Shown here piece by piece: positions 1 through 5,910 of a stretch of DNA of 6,239 nucleotides. The stretch covers positions 1 to 6,239 of the forward strand of contig JBEKPE010000129.1 of NCBI GenBank assembly GCA_049521055.1, written 5' to 3'. The notes below the pieces were generated by a model. That model saw nothing but the letters and a program-made list of their open reading frames with translations, did no database searches and was not told the DNA's origin. The DNA is from FEN-987 sp049521055 (GTDB taxonomy: Archaea; Thermoproteota; Bathyarchaeia; 40CM-2-53-6). The position numbers and the translations under genes are program-made. Each line of letters begins with the position of its first letter. Positions within the stretch are counted from its first letter, which is position 1.

Positions 1-187
1 CCTGAGTAGTCTCAAGCTTCTGTCGTAAGCCATCACAAATCTTCTGCGCAACCTCATAAGCGACGTCGTTCTGGACTAAAACGAGGAGGAACTCGTCGAG
101 CACTTGTCCGATGTCTTTGTCGGTTAATTCCCGTTGTGATATCTTTTGAACTAGGCTGCTAACGCCTGATCTCAGCTTCTCGAACAA
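1..187 (-). CDS. ftsY: Signal recognition particle receptor FtsY, N-terminal part (partial)
   Basis: FtsY is the membrane-associated SRP receptor GTPase that docks SRP-ribosome complexes at the translocon. Only the first 62 codons are in the window; the gene continues past the left edge. The translation starts (M)FEKLRSGVSSLVQKIS and continues with a RELTDKDIGQVLDEF stretch and a NDVAYEVAQKI stretch (residues about 40-50). This is the helical N domain shared by FtsY and Ffh; a short lead into it without a long acidic A domain is common in archaeal FtsY. The GTPase G domain is off-window. The start is TTG at 187-185: an in-frame TGA lies two codons upstream (193-191) and there is no other start between them. 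The ribosome-binding signal is weak (a GTGAG just upstream). It is the third gene of a leftward cluster, 54 bp after pfdA. Confidence is high because the sequence match and the LX-pfdA-ftsY gene order agree. Confidence 0.88.
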   Translation of the reverse strand, partial: MFEKLRSGVSSLVQKISQRELTDKDIGQVLDEFLLVLVQNDVAYEVAQKICDGLRQKLETTQ

Positions 188-241
188 GTCTCACGGCACA
201 AGCGAGGGCTCTGTTGGATTATGTCTTAATCTGTTGTGGCT

Positions 242-694
242 TCAACTAGCGCTTCGTGGCTGTTGGGGTTGTCGCCTTAGTAGTTCTTCGATAGCTTCTC
301 GATCCTGCTGGTATCGGGAGGCTGTCTGGTCGAGTTGTTGTTGGATGGATGTCCTCGCCTTGTCCAGATCTTGAAGTCTACCTTTTAATTCCTCCACGGA
401 ACTCTCCACGTCTTTTTCGATCGCAACGCCAGCCCCTATGCCCATAACAAGTTTCTTCGAGTCAGCCACTTGCATTCTAATGTATGAGCCCGCACCAACC
501 GGAATAAGCGTATCCTCTCCATTCTGGAGTTTCTTCATTCCTTCAAGGGTGTTATAGGCTAAGGTGACTTCGTTGATCGCGGCGCGAACGATATCGAGCC
601 GGGATTGCAGGACACCTATAGATCCTTCAAGGATACGTATTTCTGACGCGAGTTGTCGTACGACATCCTCTTCCTTGACCTGTGACGATGCCAT
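242..694 (-). CDS. pfdA: Prefoldin subunit alpha
   Basis: Prefoldin alpha is one of two subunits of the archaeal alpha2-beta4 hexameric co-chaperone, which captures unfolded proteins in the cytosol and passes them to the thermosome. The 150-residue product has the family architecture: an N-terminal coiled-coil helix (about residues 8-57, with heptad-like spacing through the LASEIRILEGSIGVLQSRL region), a beta-hairpin core (about 62-97, with LIPVGAGSYI and the glycine-rich VMGIGAGVAIEKD), then a second coiled-coil helix (about 95-141). The tail is Gln/Arg-rich. Length is normal for the subunit. The ATG start at 694-692 lies 4 bp after the rplX stop, so the two are almost certainly co-transcribed and probably translationally coupled; no good Shine-Dalgarno site sits in front of it. 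Position between LX and ftsY is the expected archaeal order. Confidence 0.93.
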   Translation of the reverse strand: MASSQVKEEDVVRQLASEIRILEGSIGVLQSRLDIVRAAINEVTLAYNTLEGMKKLQNGEDTLIPVGAGSYIRMQVADSKKLVMGIGAGVAIEKDVESSVEELKGRLQDLDKARTSIQQQLDQTASRYQQDREAIEELLRRQPQQPRSAS

Positions 695-698
695 TTCT

Positions 699-908
699 CT
701 ATGCCTTGGCTTCGGCCTCTGGTTTCGATTCCTGAATGTCCTTTACCTTAATCTCGAATTGGCGCGCTCTGTGCCTGCTTCCCATCTCTGCGTAAAGCCG
801 TTGGAGGGCATGTTCCTTCTTGAGAGCGCTGAATTCCACTGAGAAAGGGATCTTTGAGAGGCCTTTCTTTATTTCACCTGTTATTCTGAACTTTTTCATT
901 TCTGACAA
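699..908 (-). CDS. rplX: Large ribosomal subunit protein LX / L18a (eL20 family)
   Basis: This is an archaeal/eukaryotic-type protein of the large ribosomal subunit, absent from bacteria. The 69-residue product contains the family pattern: KKFRITGEIKKG at the N-terminus, a PFSVEFSALKKEHALQRLYAE stretch in the middle, then the diagnostic GSRHRARQFEIKVKDI block (about residues 43-58), followed by a short acidic/alanine tail. The start is chosen as TTG at 908-906. A GAGGT Shine-Dalgarno motif at 921-917 lies 8 nt upstream of it, the usual distance, whereas the ATG three codons later (899-897) would be 17 nt away. It is the first gene of a leftward cluster with pfdA (4 bp gap) and ftsY. The gene upstream on the same strand, 78 bp away, is a GGT-family hydrolase rather than the aIF6 or other ribosomal genes often found there. 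Confidence 0.92.
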   Translation of the reverse strand: MSEMKKFRITGEIKKGLSKIPFSVEFSALKKEHALQRLYAEMGSRHRARQFEIKVKDIQESKPEAEAKA

Positions 909-916
909 GGACAGTT

Positions 917-921
917 ACCTC
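917..921 (-). promoter_or_regulatory. Ribosome binding site deciding the rplX start
   Basis: On the minus strand this reads GAGGT, matching the core of the archaeal Shine-Dalgarno consensus GGAGGTGA. It is 8 nt from the TTG at 908 and 17 nt from the ATG at 899, so it supports the TTG start. Confidence 0.6.
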
Positions 922-942
922 GCCCTATGGCTGCGGCGCCCG

Positions 943-951
943 CTATTAATC
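943..951 (-). promoter_or_regulatory. Candidate TATA element for the rplX-pfdA-ftsY cluster
   Basis: On the minus strand this reads GATTAATAG, the most AT-rich stretch of the 78-bp gap between the GGT stop and rplX. With the usual spacing of about 25 nt, transcription would start near 922, giving a leader of roughly 14 nt that includes the GAGGT site. The match to a TATA consensus is modest, and transcripts from the upstream GGT gene could also read through. Confidence 0.3.
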
Positions 952-970
952 TGAATGTTTCCTCACGTTG

Positions 971-985
971 CAGTCAGATCGACTG
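971..985 (-). repeat. Short perfect inverted repeat after the GGT stop codon
   Basis: CAGTC and GACTG flank a 5-nt spacer (5-bp stem), starting one base beyond the GGT stop codon at 989-987. In RNA it could form a small hairpin at the 3' end of the GGT transcript. No U-run follows it on the minus strand, so I do not call it a terminator. A 5-bp stem can arise by chance. Confidence 0.3.
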
Positions 986-986
986 G

Positions 987-2600
987 TCAAGGTATGCCGA
1001 TCGCGAGGCCATCTCTTCTTGGGTCCGCTGCGCCGCTTAGGCTATTTTCTTGTGAGAGTTGCGCCGCATGGACACCGCCGAAATACAACCCTGGATCCCC
1101 ACTTCCCATCAGTTTCCTAACTTCAACCGAGTGCCCCATCTTACGGAGTTCCGTCGCAGTCTTCCCCGCTACGGTATTTTCCAGTTGTACAAGGTTTCCG
1201 TGGACGTGGATCCTTGGCGCTGCCACCGCATCCTGCAACCTCATTCCGAACTCTAGCACATTCAAAAGCACCTGCAAGATCGAGGATACGATTCTTGGGC
1301 CTCCGGCCGATCCAACCGTCATGGTTGGCAGGCCGTTCTTCAGGATGATGGTGGGGCTCATACTGCTCATAGGTATCTTCGACGGAGCTACGGAATTTGC
1401 CATCCCAGGCCTAGGCTCAAAATCATGCATCGTGTCATTCAAAATCATGCCAGTACCGGGAACAGTGATTCCTGAGCCAAAATAGCATTCCACGCTCTCC
1501 GTCATCGATACCACATTGTGCTCAGAATCGATTGCCACTAAGTGTGATGTATTCGAGGCGGGCATCAAAGGGTAGCCGGTCCGCTCGGTTGGAATTGAGG
1601 CTCTGTTCGGATTAATCGTCGATCCGAGTTCTTTCGCGAATTCCTTCGAAATCAACGTGCCTATAGGGAGTTCAGTGAAATCAGGATCGGAAATCCGTGT
1701 TCTACAACTCAGATTGCTTCTTGCTAAGGCCTCTGCGATTATGTGCAATGATTGAGTGGAGTTATGCCCGAAACGCTTCAGAGTATGGTTCTCCAGCATA
1801 TTGAGCGATTGCAGAATTATTGCTCCACCAGAACTTGGCGGCGGTGCGGTGATAATGTCATAGTCCTCGTATGATCCGCGAAGCGTTTCCCGTAGCGTGG
1901 GCTTGTACCGTTCCAGATCGGTGGAAGTTACGAGGCCGCCGTTTGACGTCATGTCGTCACAGATCTTCTTCGCGATGGTCCCGTAGTAGAATTCTCCCAC
2001 ACCCCCACGCCCTATTGTCTCTAGGTCTTTCGCGAGAGAAGGGAGTGCAACCTTCTCACCTTGGTGGTAAGGTCGGCTTCTATTGAGGTACGTTTTCCTG
2101 GACTCGTCGAACCTCTTGAGTTTGTTTACGCTTAGTTTCCACGTGAAACCAAGCGCCCTACCCACGCGAAATCCTCTTCTGGCACATCTGATGGCTGGCT
2201 CAAGCGTGTCTCTCATTTTCACCGTCCCATATTTCTCTAGCATCAAGGCATGGCCAGCGATCGCTCCCGGAATCGCCACGGACTTGTAGCCAACTGCATT
2301 CTCCTCACGGACGACCCTCCCCGAACTCGTTAGCTTGAACATCTCTTCCGTGGCCTTTGATGGAGCTTTTTCGCGAAAATCAACGAAGACGGCTGTCTCT
2401 TCCCGCGCGAGCCAGATTAGCGCAAATCCGCCTCCACCGATTCCAGAGAAAACTGGCGCTGCCACGCCGAGAGTGTGTGCGGCGGTTACGGCTGCATCTA
2501 CAGCATTGCCTCCGTTCTTTAGAGCACTCAAGCCGGACTTTGATGCTACAGGGTTCGCTGAGACAACCAAGCCTGAAGTGAACTTACGCAATGCTCTCAT
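987..2600 (-). CDS. ggt: Gamma-glutamyltransferase family Ntn hydrolase (GGT), apparently cytosolic and without lid loop
   Basis: GGTs cleave the gamma-glutamyl bond of glutathione and other gamma-glutamyl compounds after self-cleavage of the precursor into two subunits. Numbering from the chosen start (537 residues), the family landmarks are present: SGIGGGGFALIW (about 52-63); DFREKAP with R76 at the position of the E. coli gamma-glutamate-binding Arg114; the nucleophile/autocleavage threonine T351 in NTSHLVAID; FGSG; D393 in NDTMHDF; PMSSMSPT with S412-S413; the oxyanion glycines in GSAGG (430-434); and a C-terminal AADPRRDG block. Cleavage before T351 would give subunits of about 350 and 187 residues, a normal split. 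No hydrophobic N-terminal signal is seen, unlike exported bacterial GGTs. Between DF and PMSS the segment is about 12 residues shorter than in E. coli, removing the lid loop. The start is ATG at 2600-2598, with GGAAGGT 6 nt upstream. An in-frame extension to 2681 would overlap the divergent amidohydrolase gene. Activity could be hydrolase, transpeptidase or an acylase-like reaction; substrate unknown. Confidence 0.93.
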   Translation of the reverse strand: MRALRKFTSGLVVSANPVASKSGLSALKNGGNAVDAAVTAAHTLGVAAPVFSGIGGGGFALIWLAREETAVFVDFREKAPSKATEEMFKLTSSGRVVREENAVGYKSVAIPGAIAGHALMLEKYGTVKMRDTLEPAIRCARRGFRVGRALGFTWKLSVNKLKRFDESRKTYLNRSRPYHQGEKVALPSLAKDLETIGRGGVGEFYYGTIAKKICDDMTSNGGLVTSTDLERYKPTLRETLRGSYEDYDIITAPPPSSGGAIILQSLNMLENHTLKRFGHNSTQSLHIIAEALARSNLSCRTRISDPDFTELPIGTLISKEFAKELGSTINPNRASIPTERTGYPLMPASNTSHLVAIDSEHNVVSMTESVECYFGSGITVPGTGMILNDTMHDFEPRPGMANSVAPSKIPMSSMSPTIILKNGLPTMTVGSAGGPRIVSSILQVLLNVLEFGMRLQDAVAAPRIHVHGNLVQLENTVAGKTATELRKMGHSVEVRKLMGSGDPGLYFGGVHAAQLSQENSLSGAADPRRDGLAIGIP

Positions 2601-2606
2601 TTCGGG

Positions 2607-2613
2607 ACCTTCC
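2607..2613 (-). promoter_or_regulatory. Ribosome binding site deciding the GGT start
   Basis: On the minus strand this reads GGAAGGT, 6 nt before the ATG at 2600. It favours the shorter 537-residue form over the in-frame upstream ATG at 2681, whose extra 27 residues are not GGT-like and would run into the divergent gene. Confidence 0.5.
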
Positions 2614-2620
2614 GTCGGTG

Positions 2621-2626
2621 TTATTA
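2621..2626. promoter_or_regulatory. Candidate shared AT-rich promoter core in the divergent gap
   Basis: TTATTA on the plus strand reads TAATAA on the minus strand, so it is a TATA-like candidate in either direction. For the plus-strand amidohydrolase it would place a transcript start near 2648, just before its ribosome binding site. For GGT it would place the start close to the ATG at 2600, giving a nearly leaderless transcript that does not fit well with the GGAAGGT site there. The evidence is weak and positional only. Confidence 0.25.
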
Positions 2627-2628
2627 GA

Positions 2629-2647
2629 AGTTGATGCACTTTCAACT
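2629..2647. repeat. Inverted repeat AGTTGA-N7-TCAACT between divergent genes
   Basis: A perfect 6-bp dyad (AGTTGA at 2629-2634, TCAACT at 2642-2647) with a 7-bp spacer lies inside the 64-bp gap between the GGT and amidohydrolase starts. Size and placement suit a dimeric regulator covering both promoters. It could also be chance. Confidence 0.35.
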
Positions 2648-2648
2648 C

Positions 2649-2656
2649 GGAAGTGA
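2649..2656 (+). promoter_or_regulatory. Ribosome binding site for the amidohydrolase
   Basis: GGAAGTGA differs by one base from the consensus GGAGGTGA and lies 8 nt before the TTG at 2665. The alternative GTG start at 2653 falls inside this motif, which argues for the TTG. Confidence 0.5.
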
Positions 2657-2664
2657 GTTGCTTT

Positions 2665-3858
2665 TTGCTTGATTTCTCCAAGCTACCGGTCGTGGATGCT
2701 CATTGTCATTCGTACCTAAGCTCACCAAAGGTCATGGGTCGGAACGAGTTTGCACGCTACTCGAACATTCTCGCGGCGCCCCCAAATTTTCTAGACGGAA
2801 AATTCAAACCATCTCTCGATCAACTCCAAAGATCTAAGAGTAGACTTTCTGCTATGGATGAGCAGCAGCCATACTCCAACCTGATGGTTCGGTGGCTTTC
2901 TGAATTCTTTCACTGTAAGGCTGACCTAGAGGCAGTCGCCAATGCCCGAAGCGCCAGAGCCCAAGACTTCGACTCATACGTGCGGGAGCTATTTCAGAAC
3001 GTTGGGCTTGAGGGCCTCGTCATGGACGGAGCTTATCCTCCACTGACCGACGAAGATTTGCAGCATTTTCCAGCTAACGTTGTGAAGATATTTCGGCTCG
3101 AACCTCTGATTAACGAATTGTTGGCAAAACATGATTCATTTGAGGGCTTTTGCTCAGGATTCGATTCGGGAATCCGTAAGGCGGTCGAGGGCGAGGGATT
3201 TGTTGGGCTAAAGACCATAATCGCCTATCGAACTGGCCTAAAGATACGGCGAGTAGAAGAGAATACTGCCAAGAGTGATTTTCAAGCAGCACGGCGAGGC
3301 AATGCCGAGCAGGCGTGGTTTGGCCCCAAAGTGAAGATGCTACGCGACTTTCTGATTGTTCGAGCGTTGGAGCTCTCCATCGACTTGGACGTTCCGATGC
3401 AGATTCACACTGGTGTGGGGGACTACGAGATATTGCTGGACCAATGTGATCCGGGGCTGTTGTTCGAGCTTCTTAGCGACGATAAGGTCCGACACGCCAC
3501 GGTTGTTCTTGTCCACTCCGGTTTCCCAAACAACCAGAACGCCGCCTACATGGCATCAGTCCTTCCGAACGTCTTCCTCGACTTCTCCCTAACCATTCCA
3601 TTCCTAAACCCCGTCAGCCATCAACGGTTGATGGAAATCTTGGAGATCTCCCCTAGTTCGAAGGTTATGTATGGGTCAGATGGTTTCGGTGTCCCAGAAA
3701 TATTCTGGTTCAGCGCCAAACTGGGGAAACGGGTTCTCGAGAAATGTTTCACTCAATTCCTTGAGGGAAATGTTTTCGATGAGGATGAGGTTAATGAGAA
3801 AGCGGCGAGAATCCTTTCAGAAAATGCGAGTGAGCTTTACCGAGTAGGTGGGGATTGA
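2665..3858 (+). CDS. FluG/NodGS-type amidohydrolase (amidohydrolase_2 family, stand-alone)
   Basis: This is a predicted cytosolic TIM-barrel metal-dependent hydrolase. Numbering from the chosen start (397 residues), strand 1 carries VVDAHCH with H13 and H15 as the HxH metal site. A VGLKTIIAYRTGL segment (about 180-192) is followed by VPMQIHTGVGDYEI with H248, VVLVHSGFPNNQNAAYMAS with H284, PNVFLDFS, and VMYGSDGFGVPEIFWF with D339 as the likely metal-binding or catalytic aspartate. The order IIAYRTGL, then IHTGxGD, VHSxxP, NVxLD and GSDG is the signature I know from the N-terminal domain of fungal FluG and plant NodGS proteins, where it is fused to a glutamine-synthetase-like domain. Here that second domain is absent and the protein ends shortly after the barrel. 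The start is TTG at 2665, after a near-consensus GGAAGTGA; GTG at 2653 is the alternative (401 residues). It is divergent to GGT, which suggests a common gamma-glutamyl/amide pathway. The exact substrate cannot be read from the sequence. Confidence 0.85.
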   Translation: MLDFSKLPVVDAHCHSYLSSPKVMGRNEFARYSNILAAPPNFLDGKFKPSLDQLQRSKSRLSAMDEQQPYSNLMVRWLSEFFHCKADLEAVANARSARAQDFDSYVRELFQNVGLEGLVMDGAYPPLTDEDLQHFPANVVKIFRLEPLINELLAKHDSFEGFCSGFDSGIRKAVEGEGFVGLKTIIAYRTGLKIRRVEENTAKSDFQAARRGNAEQAWFGPKVKMLRDFLIVRALELSIDLDVPMQIHTGVGDYEILLDQCDPGLLFELLSDDKVRHATVVLVHSGFPNNQNAAYMASVLPNVFLDFSLTIPFLNPVSHQRLMEILEISPSSKVMYGSDGFGVPEIFWFSAKLGKRVLEKCFTQFLEGNVFDEDEVNEKAARILSENASELYRVGGD

Positions 3859-3920
3859 AGCGAAGGGTCTTGTTTCCAGGCTCCTAGGCGCGGGAAAGCT
3901 TGGTATGGAGCTGGTTAATG

Positions 3921-3929
3921 TTATATATA
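3921..3929 (+). promoter_or_regulatory. TATA box of the APC permease gene
   Basis: TTATATATA is the clearest TATA element in the window. Its centre is 33 nt before the TTG at 3958. Start-site spacing of about 25 nt predicts initiation around 3950-3955, so the mRNA would have a leader of only a few bases or none. No Shine-Dalgarno site is present, which agrees with leaderless translation. Confidence 0.65.
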
Positions 3930-3950
3930 CAGTACTTGCCGTACATACTG
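3930..3950. promoter_or_regulatory. Imperfect palindrome between TATA box and start of the permease gene, candidate operator
   Basis: CAGTA (3930-3934) and TACTG (3946-3950) are perfect inverted arms with an 11-bp spacer. Over the whole 21-bp site 7 of 10 base pairs are symmetric about position 3940. It directly abuts the TATA box and covers the predicted transcription start, where archaeal repressors often bind. No regulator gene is seen in the window. Confidence 0.35.
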
Positions 3951-3957
3951 AACGGGT

Positions 3958-5565
3958 TTGGCATCATCCAAAGTTTTCGTTAGGAATGCAACTGGTTTCG
4001 TCAGAGAATTCGGCGCACTAGATGCGTTGCTCTTCTCTAGCGCAATGGTGTTCGCACTTATCTTCACGACCGTCCAATTCGCTTGGTTCTACGGAAATAC
4101 CGGAGGCGCCAACCTTCCACTCTCTCTGGTAGTTGCGGCTATTCCCTTCATTTTCCTAATGGTTGCATATTGGGTCATGGCAATAGTAATGCCGAGGACG
4201 GGAAACGATTACGTCTGGGTCGGCAGAATCTTCCACCCCGCAATTGGTTTTGCATGGGGTTTGGTGTACATGTTCATCGTCCTTTTCGTCGCCTTTGTGG
4301 GAGCTGGAGTAGCGCCCTTTTCATACGCATTTTCAATTTCCTTGACGTCACTTGGATTAATCGGGAACTCGCCATCATTGACTAATCTCGGTAGCTTCCT
4401 CGGAGGCTCGGTTGGAACCATTGAGCTTTCAATTCTCCTTACGGTTCTGTTTGGCATGTTCTCCATATTCGGATCCAGATTCATCAAGGGCCTCATGTAC
4501 GGTTCCTGGATAGCCGCCGTAGTCGGAATATTGCTAATGTGGTACATCCTCGCAACCGTTAATCCGCAAACGTTCTCCTCCAACTGGAACACCCTCTTAG
4601 TCCCCAGTTTCGGAAACAACGCCACATACCAAGCGCTCCAATCTTCAGGGCAGTCGGCAGGCTTCACGGCATCGCCCCCAGGCTTCGCTTCTATCGTCGT
4701 GGCGCTTCCACTCGCATCACTCTTTCTCTTAGGAGGAAATTACACAAACGCCTTCGTAGGAGAAATCAAGAACGTCAAAAAATCAATTCCAATCGCCCTG
4801 TTCTTGTCCCTATTGTTCGGCATCATATACTGGAGCATAACATCAACCCTTACCCTAAACGCGGTCGGTGCGAACTGGATGTACGCGGTCGGCTACGCGT
4901 TTGACAACGGCAAGTTCGCTCTGCCCTTCCCACCGTCACAGCCCTTGATGCTAGCCGTAGCCGCATATCCAAACACCGCTCTGATTTATCTCATGTTCAT
5001 CACATATCTACTTGGATCCTTGGCTCCGATCTTCGCTTACTTTTGGATAGCGAGCAAGTACATGTTCGCATGGGCATTTGACAGAGTAATCCCCTCTAAG
5101 TTCGCGGACATAAGCGAGCGTTTCCGTACGCCACATCTATCCATCATAGCCGTCGTAGTGCTCGGCATACTGTCCGAAGTCGTCTACTTCTTGTTAGGCT
5201 GGTCTGGCTCCTTCACAATGGGAACCGTGATCTGGGACGTTAGCTACGTCGTCCCGGGGCTTGCGTTAGCGATCTTCCCATTTGTCAAGAAAGATCTCTT
5301 CAGCCAATCCCCCGGATTCGTAAGGTGGAAACTTGCAGGACTACCGGTCGTATCCATTGTGGGAATCATAACTGCAATAGCGTTCGCTTGGGAAGGATAC
5401 CTTGGATTCATAACCCCCGCAGCGGCAGTACCGACCCAATTCGGATACTACCTAACAGCCAGCGTTATCATCCTGGCATTCGTGATATACTTCGCCTCGT
5501 GGGCCTACCACAAACGCCAGGGCCTCGACCTCTCACTGGCGCTAAAAACGATACCCCCCGAATAA
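3958..5565 (+). CDS. APC-superfamily amino acid/amine permease
   Basis: This is a 535-residue integral membrane transporter with about 12-13 hydrophobic spans (approximately residues 21-43, 54-78, 94-120, 155-173, 176-200, 243-265, 276-299, 340-375 as a long double or broken span, 394-414, 420-443, 459-480 and 497-516). Family marks are the TGFVREFGALDALLF entry into span 1 with small residues at its start, the MPRTGNDYVWVGR motif after span 2 (79-90), the cytoplasmic GEIKNVKKSIPIA motif before span 7 (268-280), and AWAFDRVIP (371-379). These place it with archaeal APC amino acid permeases; members move amino acids or amines, usually with protons or by exchange. The start is TTG at 3958, supported by the TATA box about 30 nt upstream and the VRNATGFVREFGA family start. 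It has its own promoter, 99 bp after the amidohydrolase, so it may be regulated separately. Substrate is not readable; a gamma-glutamyl compound, amine or amino acid is inferred from the neighbours. Confidence 0.9.
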   Translation: MASSKVFVRNATGFVREFGALDALLFSSAMVFALIFTTVQFAWFYGNTGGANLPLSLVVAAIPFIFLMVAYWVMAIVMPRTGNDYVWVGRIFHPAIGFAWGLVYMFIVLFVAFVGAGVAPFSYAFSISLTSLGLIGNSPSLTNLGSFLGGSVGTIELSILLTVLFGMFSIFGSRFIKGLMYGSWIAAVVGILLMWYILATVNPQTFSSNWNTLLVPSFGNNATYQALQSSGQSAGFTASPPGFASIVVALPLASLFLLGGNYTNAFVGEIKNVKKSIPIALFLSLLFGIIYWSITSTLTLNAVGANWMYAVGYAFDNGKFALPFPPSQPLMLAVAAYPNTALIYLMFITYLLGSLAPIFAYFWIASKYMFAWAFDRVIPSKFADISERFRTPHLSIIAVVVLGILSEVVYFLLGWSGSFTMGTVIWDVSYVVPGLALAIFPFVKKDLFSQSPGFVRWKLAGLPVVSIVGIITAIAFAWEGYLGFITPAAAVPTQFGYYLTASVIILAFVIYFASWAYHKRQGLDLSLALKTIPPE

Positions 5566-5617
5566 GCCCCAAACCTCCAACGCGCGAATTCCCCAAGGAA
5601 AACTGGGATAAGTACAC

Positions 5618-5848
5618 TTGTCCGAAAATAGGAAAGAACGCTCGTGCGCTATGCTTTGTTTGGGGCTATCGCTTCTATTCATTGCGCTAATTGTCATAGG
5701 GATTGCACTTAGACCGAACAACATTCCACCAGTATCGTTACCTGAGCCTTACGGAATGGTATGGGACATTGTGGGCTTGCTCTCTTTTCTGCTCCTAGTC
5801 TCGACCATTGTCCTATCGCTGATAGTTCTTAGGAAACCCACCAAATGA
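5618..5848 (+). CDS. Small two-TM membrane protein of unknown function
   Basis: I do not recognise this 76-residue product. A basic N-terminus (SENRKERS) leads into a hydrophobic span (about residues 12-32, MLCLGLSLLFIALIVIGIAL), a polar loop rich in Pro (RPNNIPPVSLPEPYG, 33-47), a second span (about 50-70, IVGLLSFLLLVSTIVLSLIVL) and a basic end (RKPTK). By the positive-inside rule both ends should be cytoplasmic with a short outside hairpin. The start is uncertain: TTG at 5618 (76 residues) or ATG at 5651 (65 residues, starting directly at span 1). Neither has a convincing Shine-Dalgarno site. GGATAAGT around 5604-5611 is a possible weak TATA-like element. It lies 52 bp after the permease, so it could be co-transcribed. 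The clean two-span pattern and charge distribution make a real gene likely, but a fortuitous reading frame is not excluded. Confidence 0.6.
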   Translation: MSENRKERSCAMLCLGLSLLFIALIVIGIALRPNNIPPVSLPEPYGMVWDIVGLLSFLLLVSTIVLSLIVLRKPTK

Positions 5849-5861
5849 AAGTAAATAGCCC

Positions 5862-5906
5862 TTCAGACCAAACGTAGATGACACGTTACCGTGATCTGAA
5901 ACGTTT
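5862..5906. repeat. Cluster of overlapping inverted repeats upstream of L1
   Basis: Several dyads overlap here: TTCAGA (5862-5867) with TCTGAA (5895-5900); AAACGT (5870-5875) with ACGTTT (5901-5906); and a compact hairpin in which AGAT (5876-5879) and CACG (5882-5885) pair with CGTG (5890-5893) and ATCT (5894-5897) around a TTAC loop with a 2-nt bulge. AAACGTTT (5899-5906) is itself a palindrome that runs into the L1 TATA element. It could be a 3'-end structure for the upstream gene or a regulatory site for L1. Confidence 0.35.
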
Positions 5907-5910
5907 TTAT
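5898..5910 (+). promoter_or_regulatory. BRE/TATA promoter of ribosomal protein L1
   Basis: GAAACG followed by TTTTTAT matches an archaeal B-recognition element next to a TATA box. Initiation about 25 nt downstream (near 5932) would give a leader of about 27 nt before the TTG at 5959. The leader has only a weak ribosome-binding candidate (GATGGT, 5947-5952). Confidence 0.5.

Noticed and set aside
564..842. Plus-strand open frame of 92 codons
   Set aside because: It spans the antisense of pfdA and rplX, both firmly identified; the translation is rich in Ser, Arg and Cys without a recognisable pattern.
955..1485. Plus-strand open frame of 176 codons
   Set aside because: It lies wholly opposite the conserved C-terminal half of GGT and its translation shows no recognisable domain; it is an antisense shadow.
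2601..2681. N-terminal extension of GGT to an upstream ATG at 2681, possibly as a signal peptide
   Set aside because: The extra 27 residues are polar and charged rather than hydrophobic, would overlap the divergent gene, and a better ribosome binding site precedes the ATG at 2600.
3873..3897. TTTCC ... GGAAA pair after the amidohydrolase as a terminator
   Set aside because: The stem is only 5 bp with a long loop and no T-run follows; not enough to call a terminator.
4209..4667. Minus-strand open frame of 152 codons
   Set aside because: It is antisense to the permease membrane spans and has no domain pattern or ribosome binding site; the permease frame is clearly the coding one.
5325..5690. 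Plus-strand open frame of 121 codons overlapping the permease end
   Set aside because: It runs out of frame through the conserved end of the permease and then across the gap; its product is basic, Pro-rich and unlike a folded protein.
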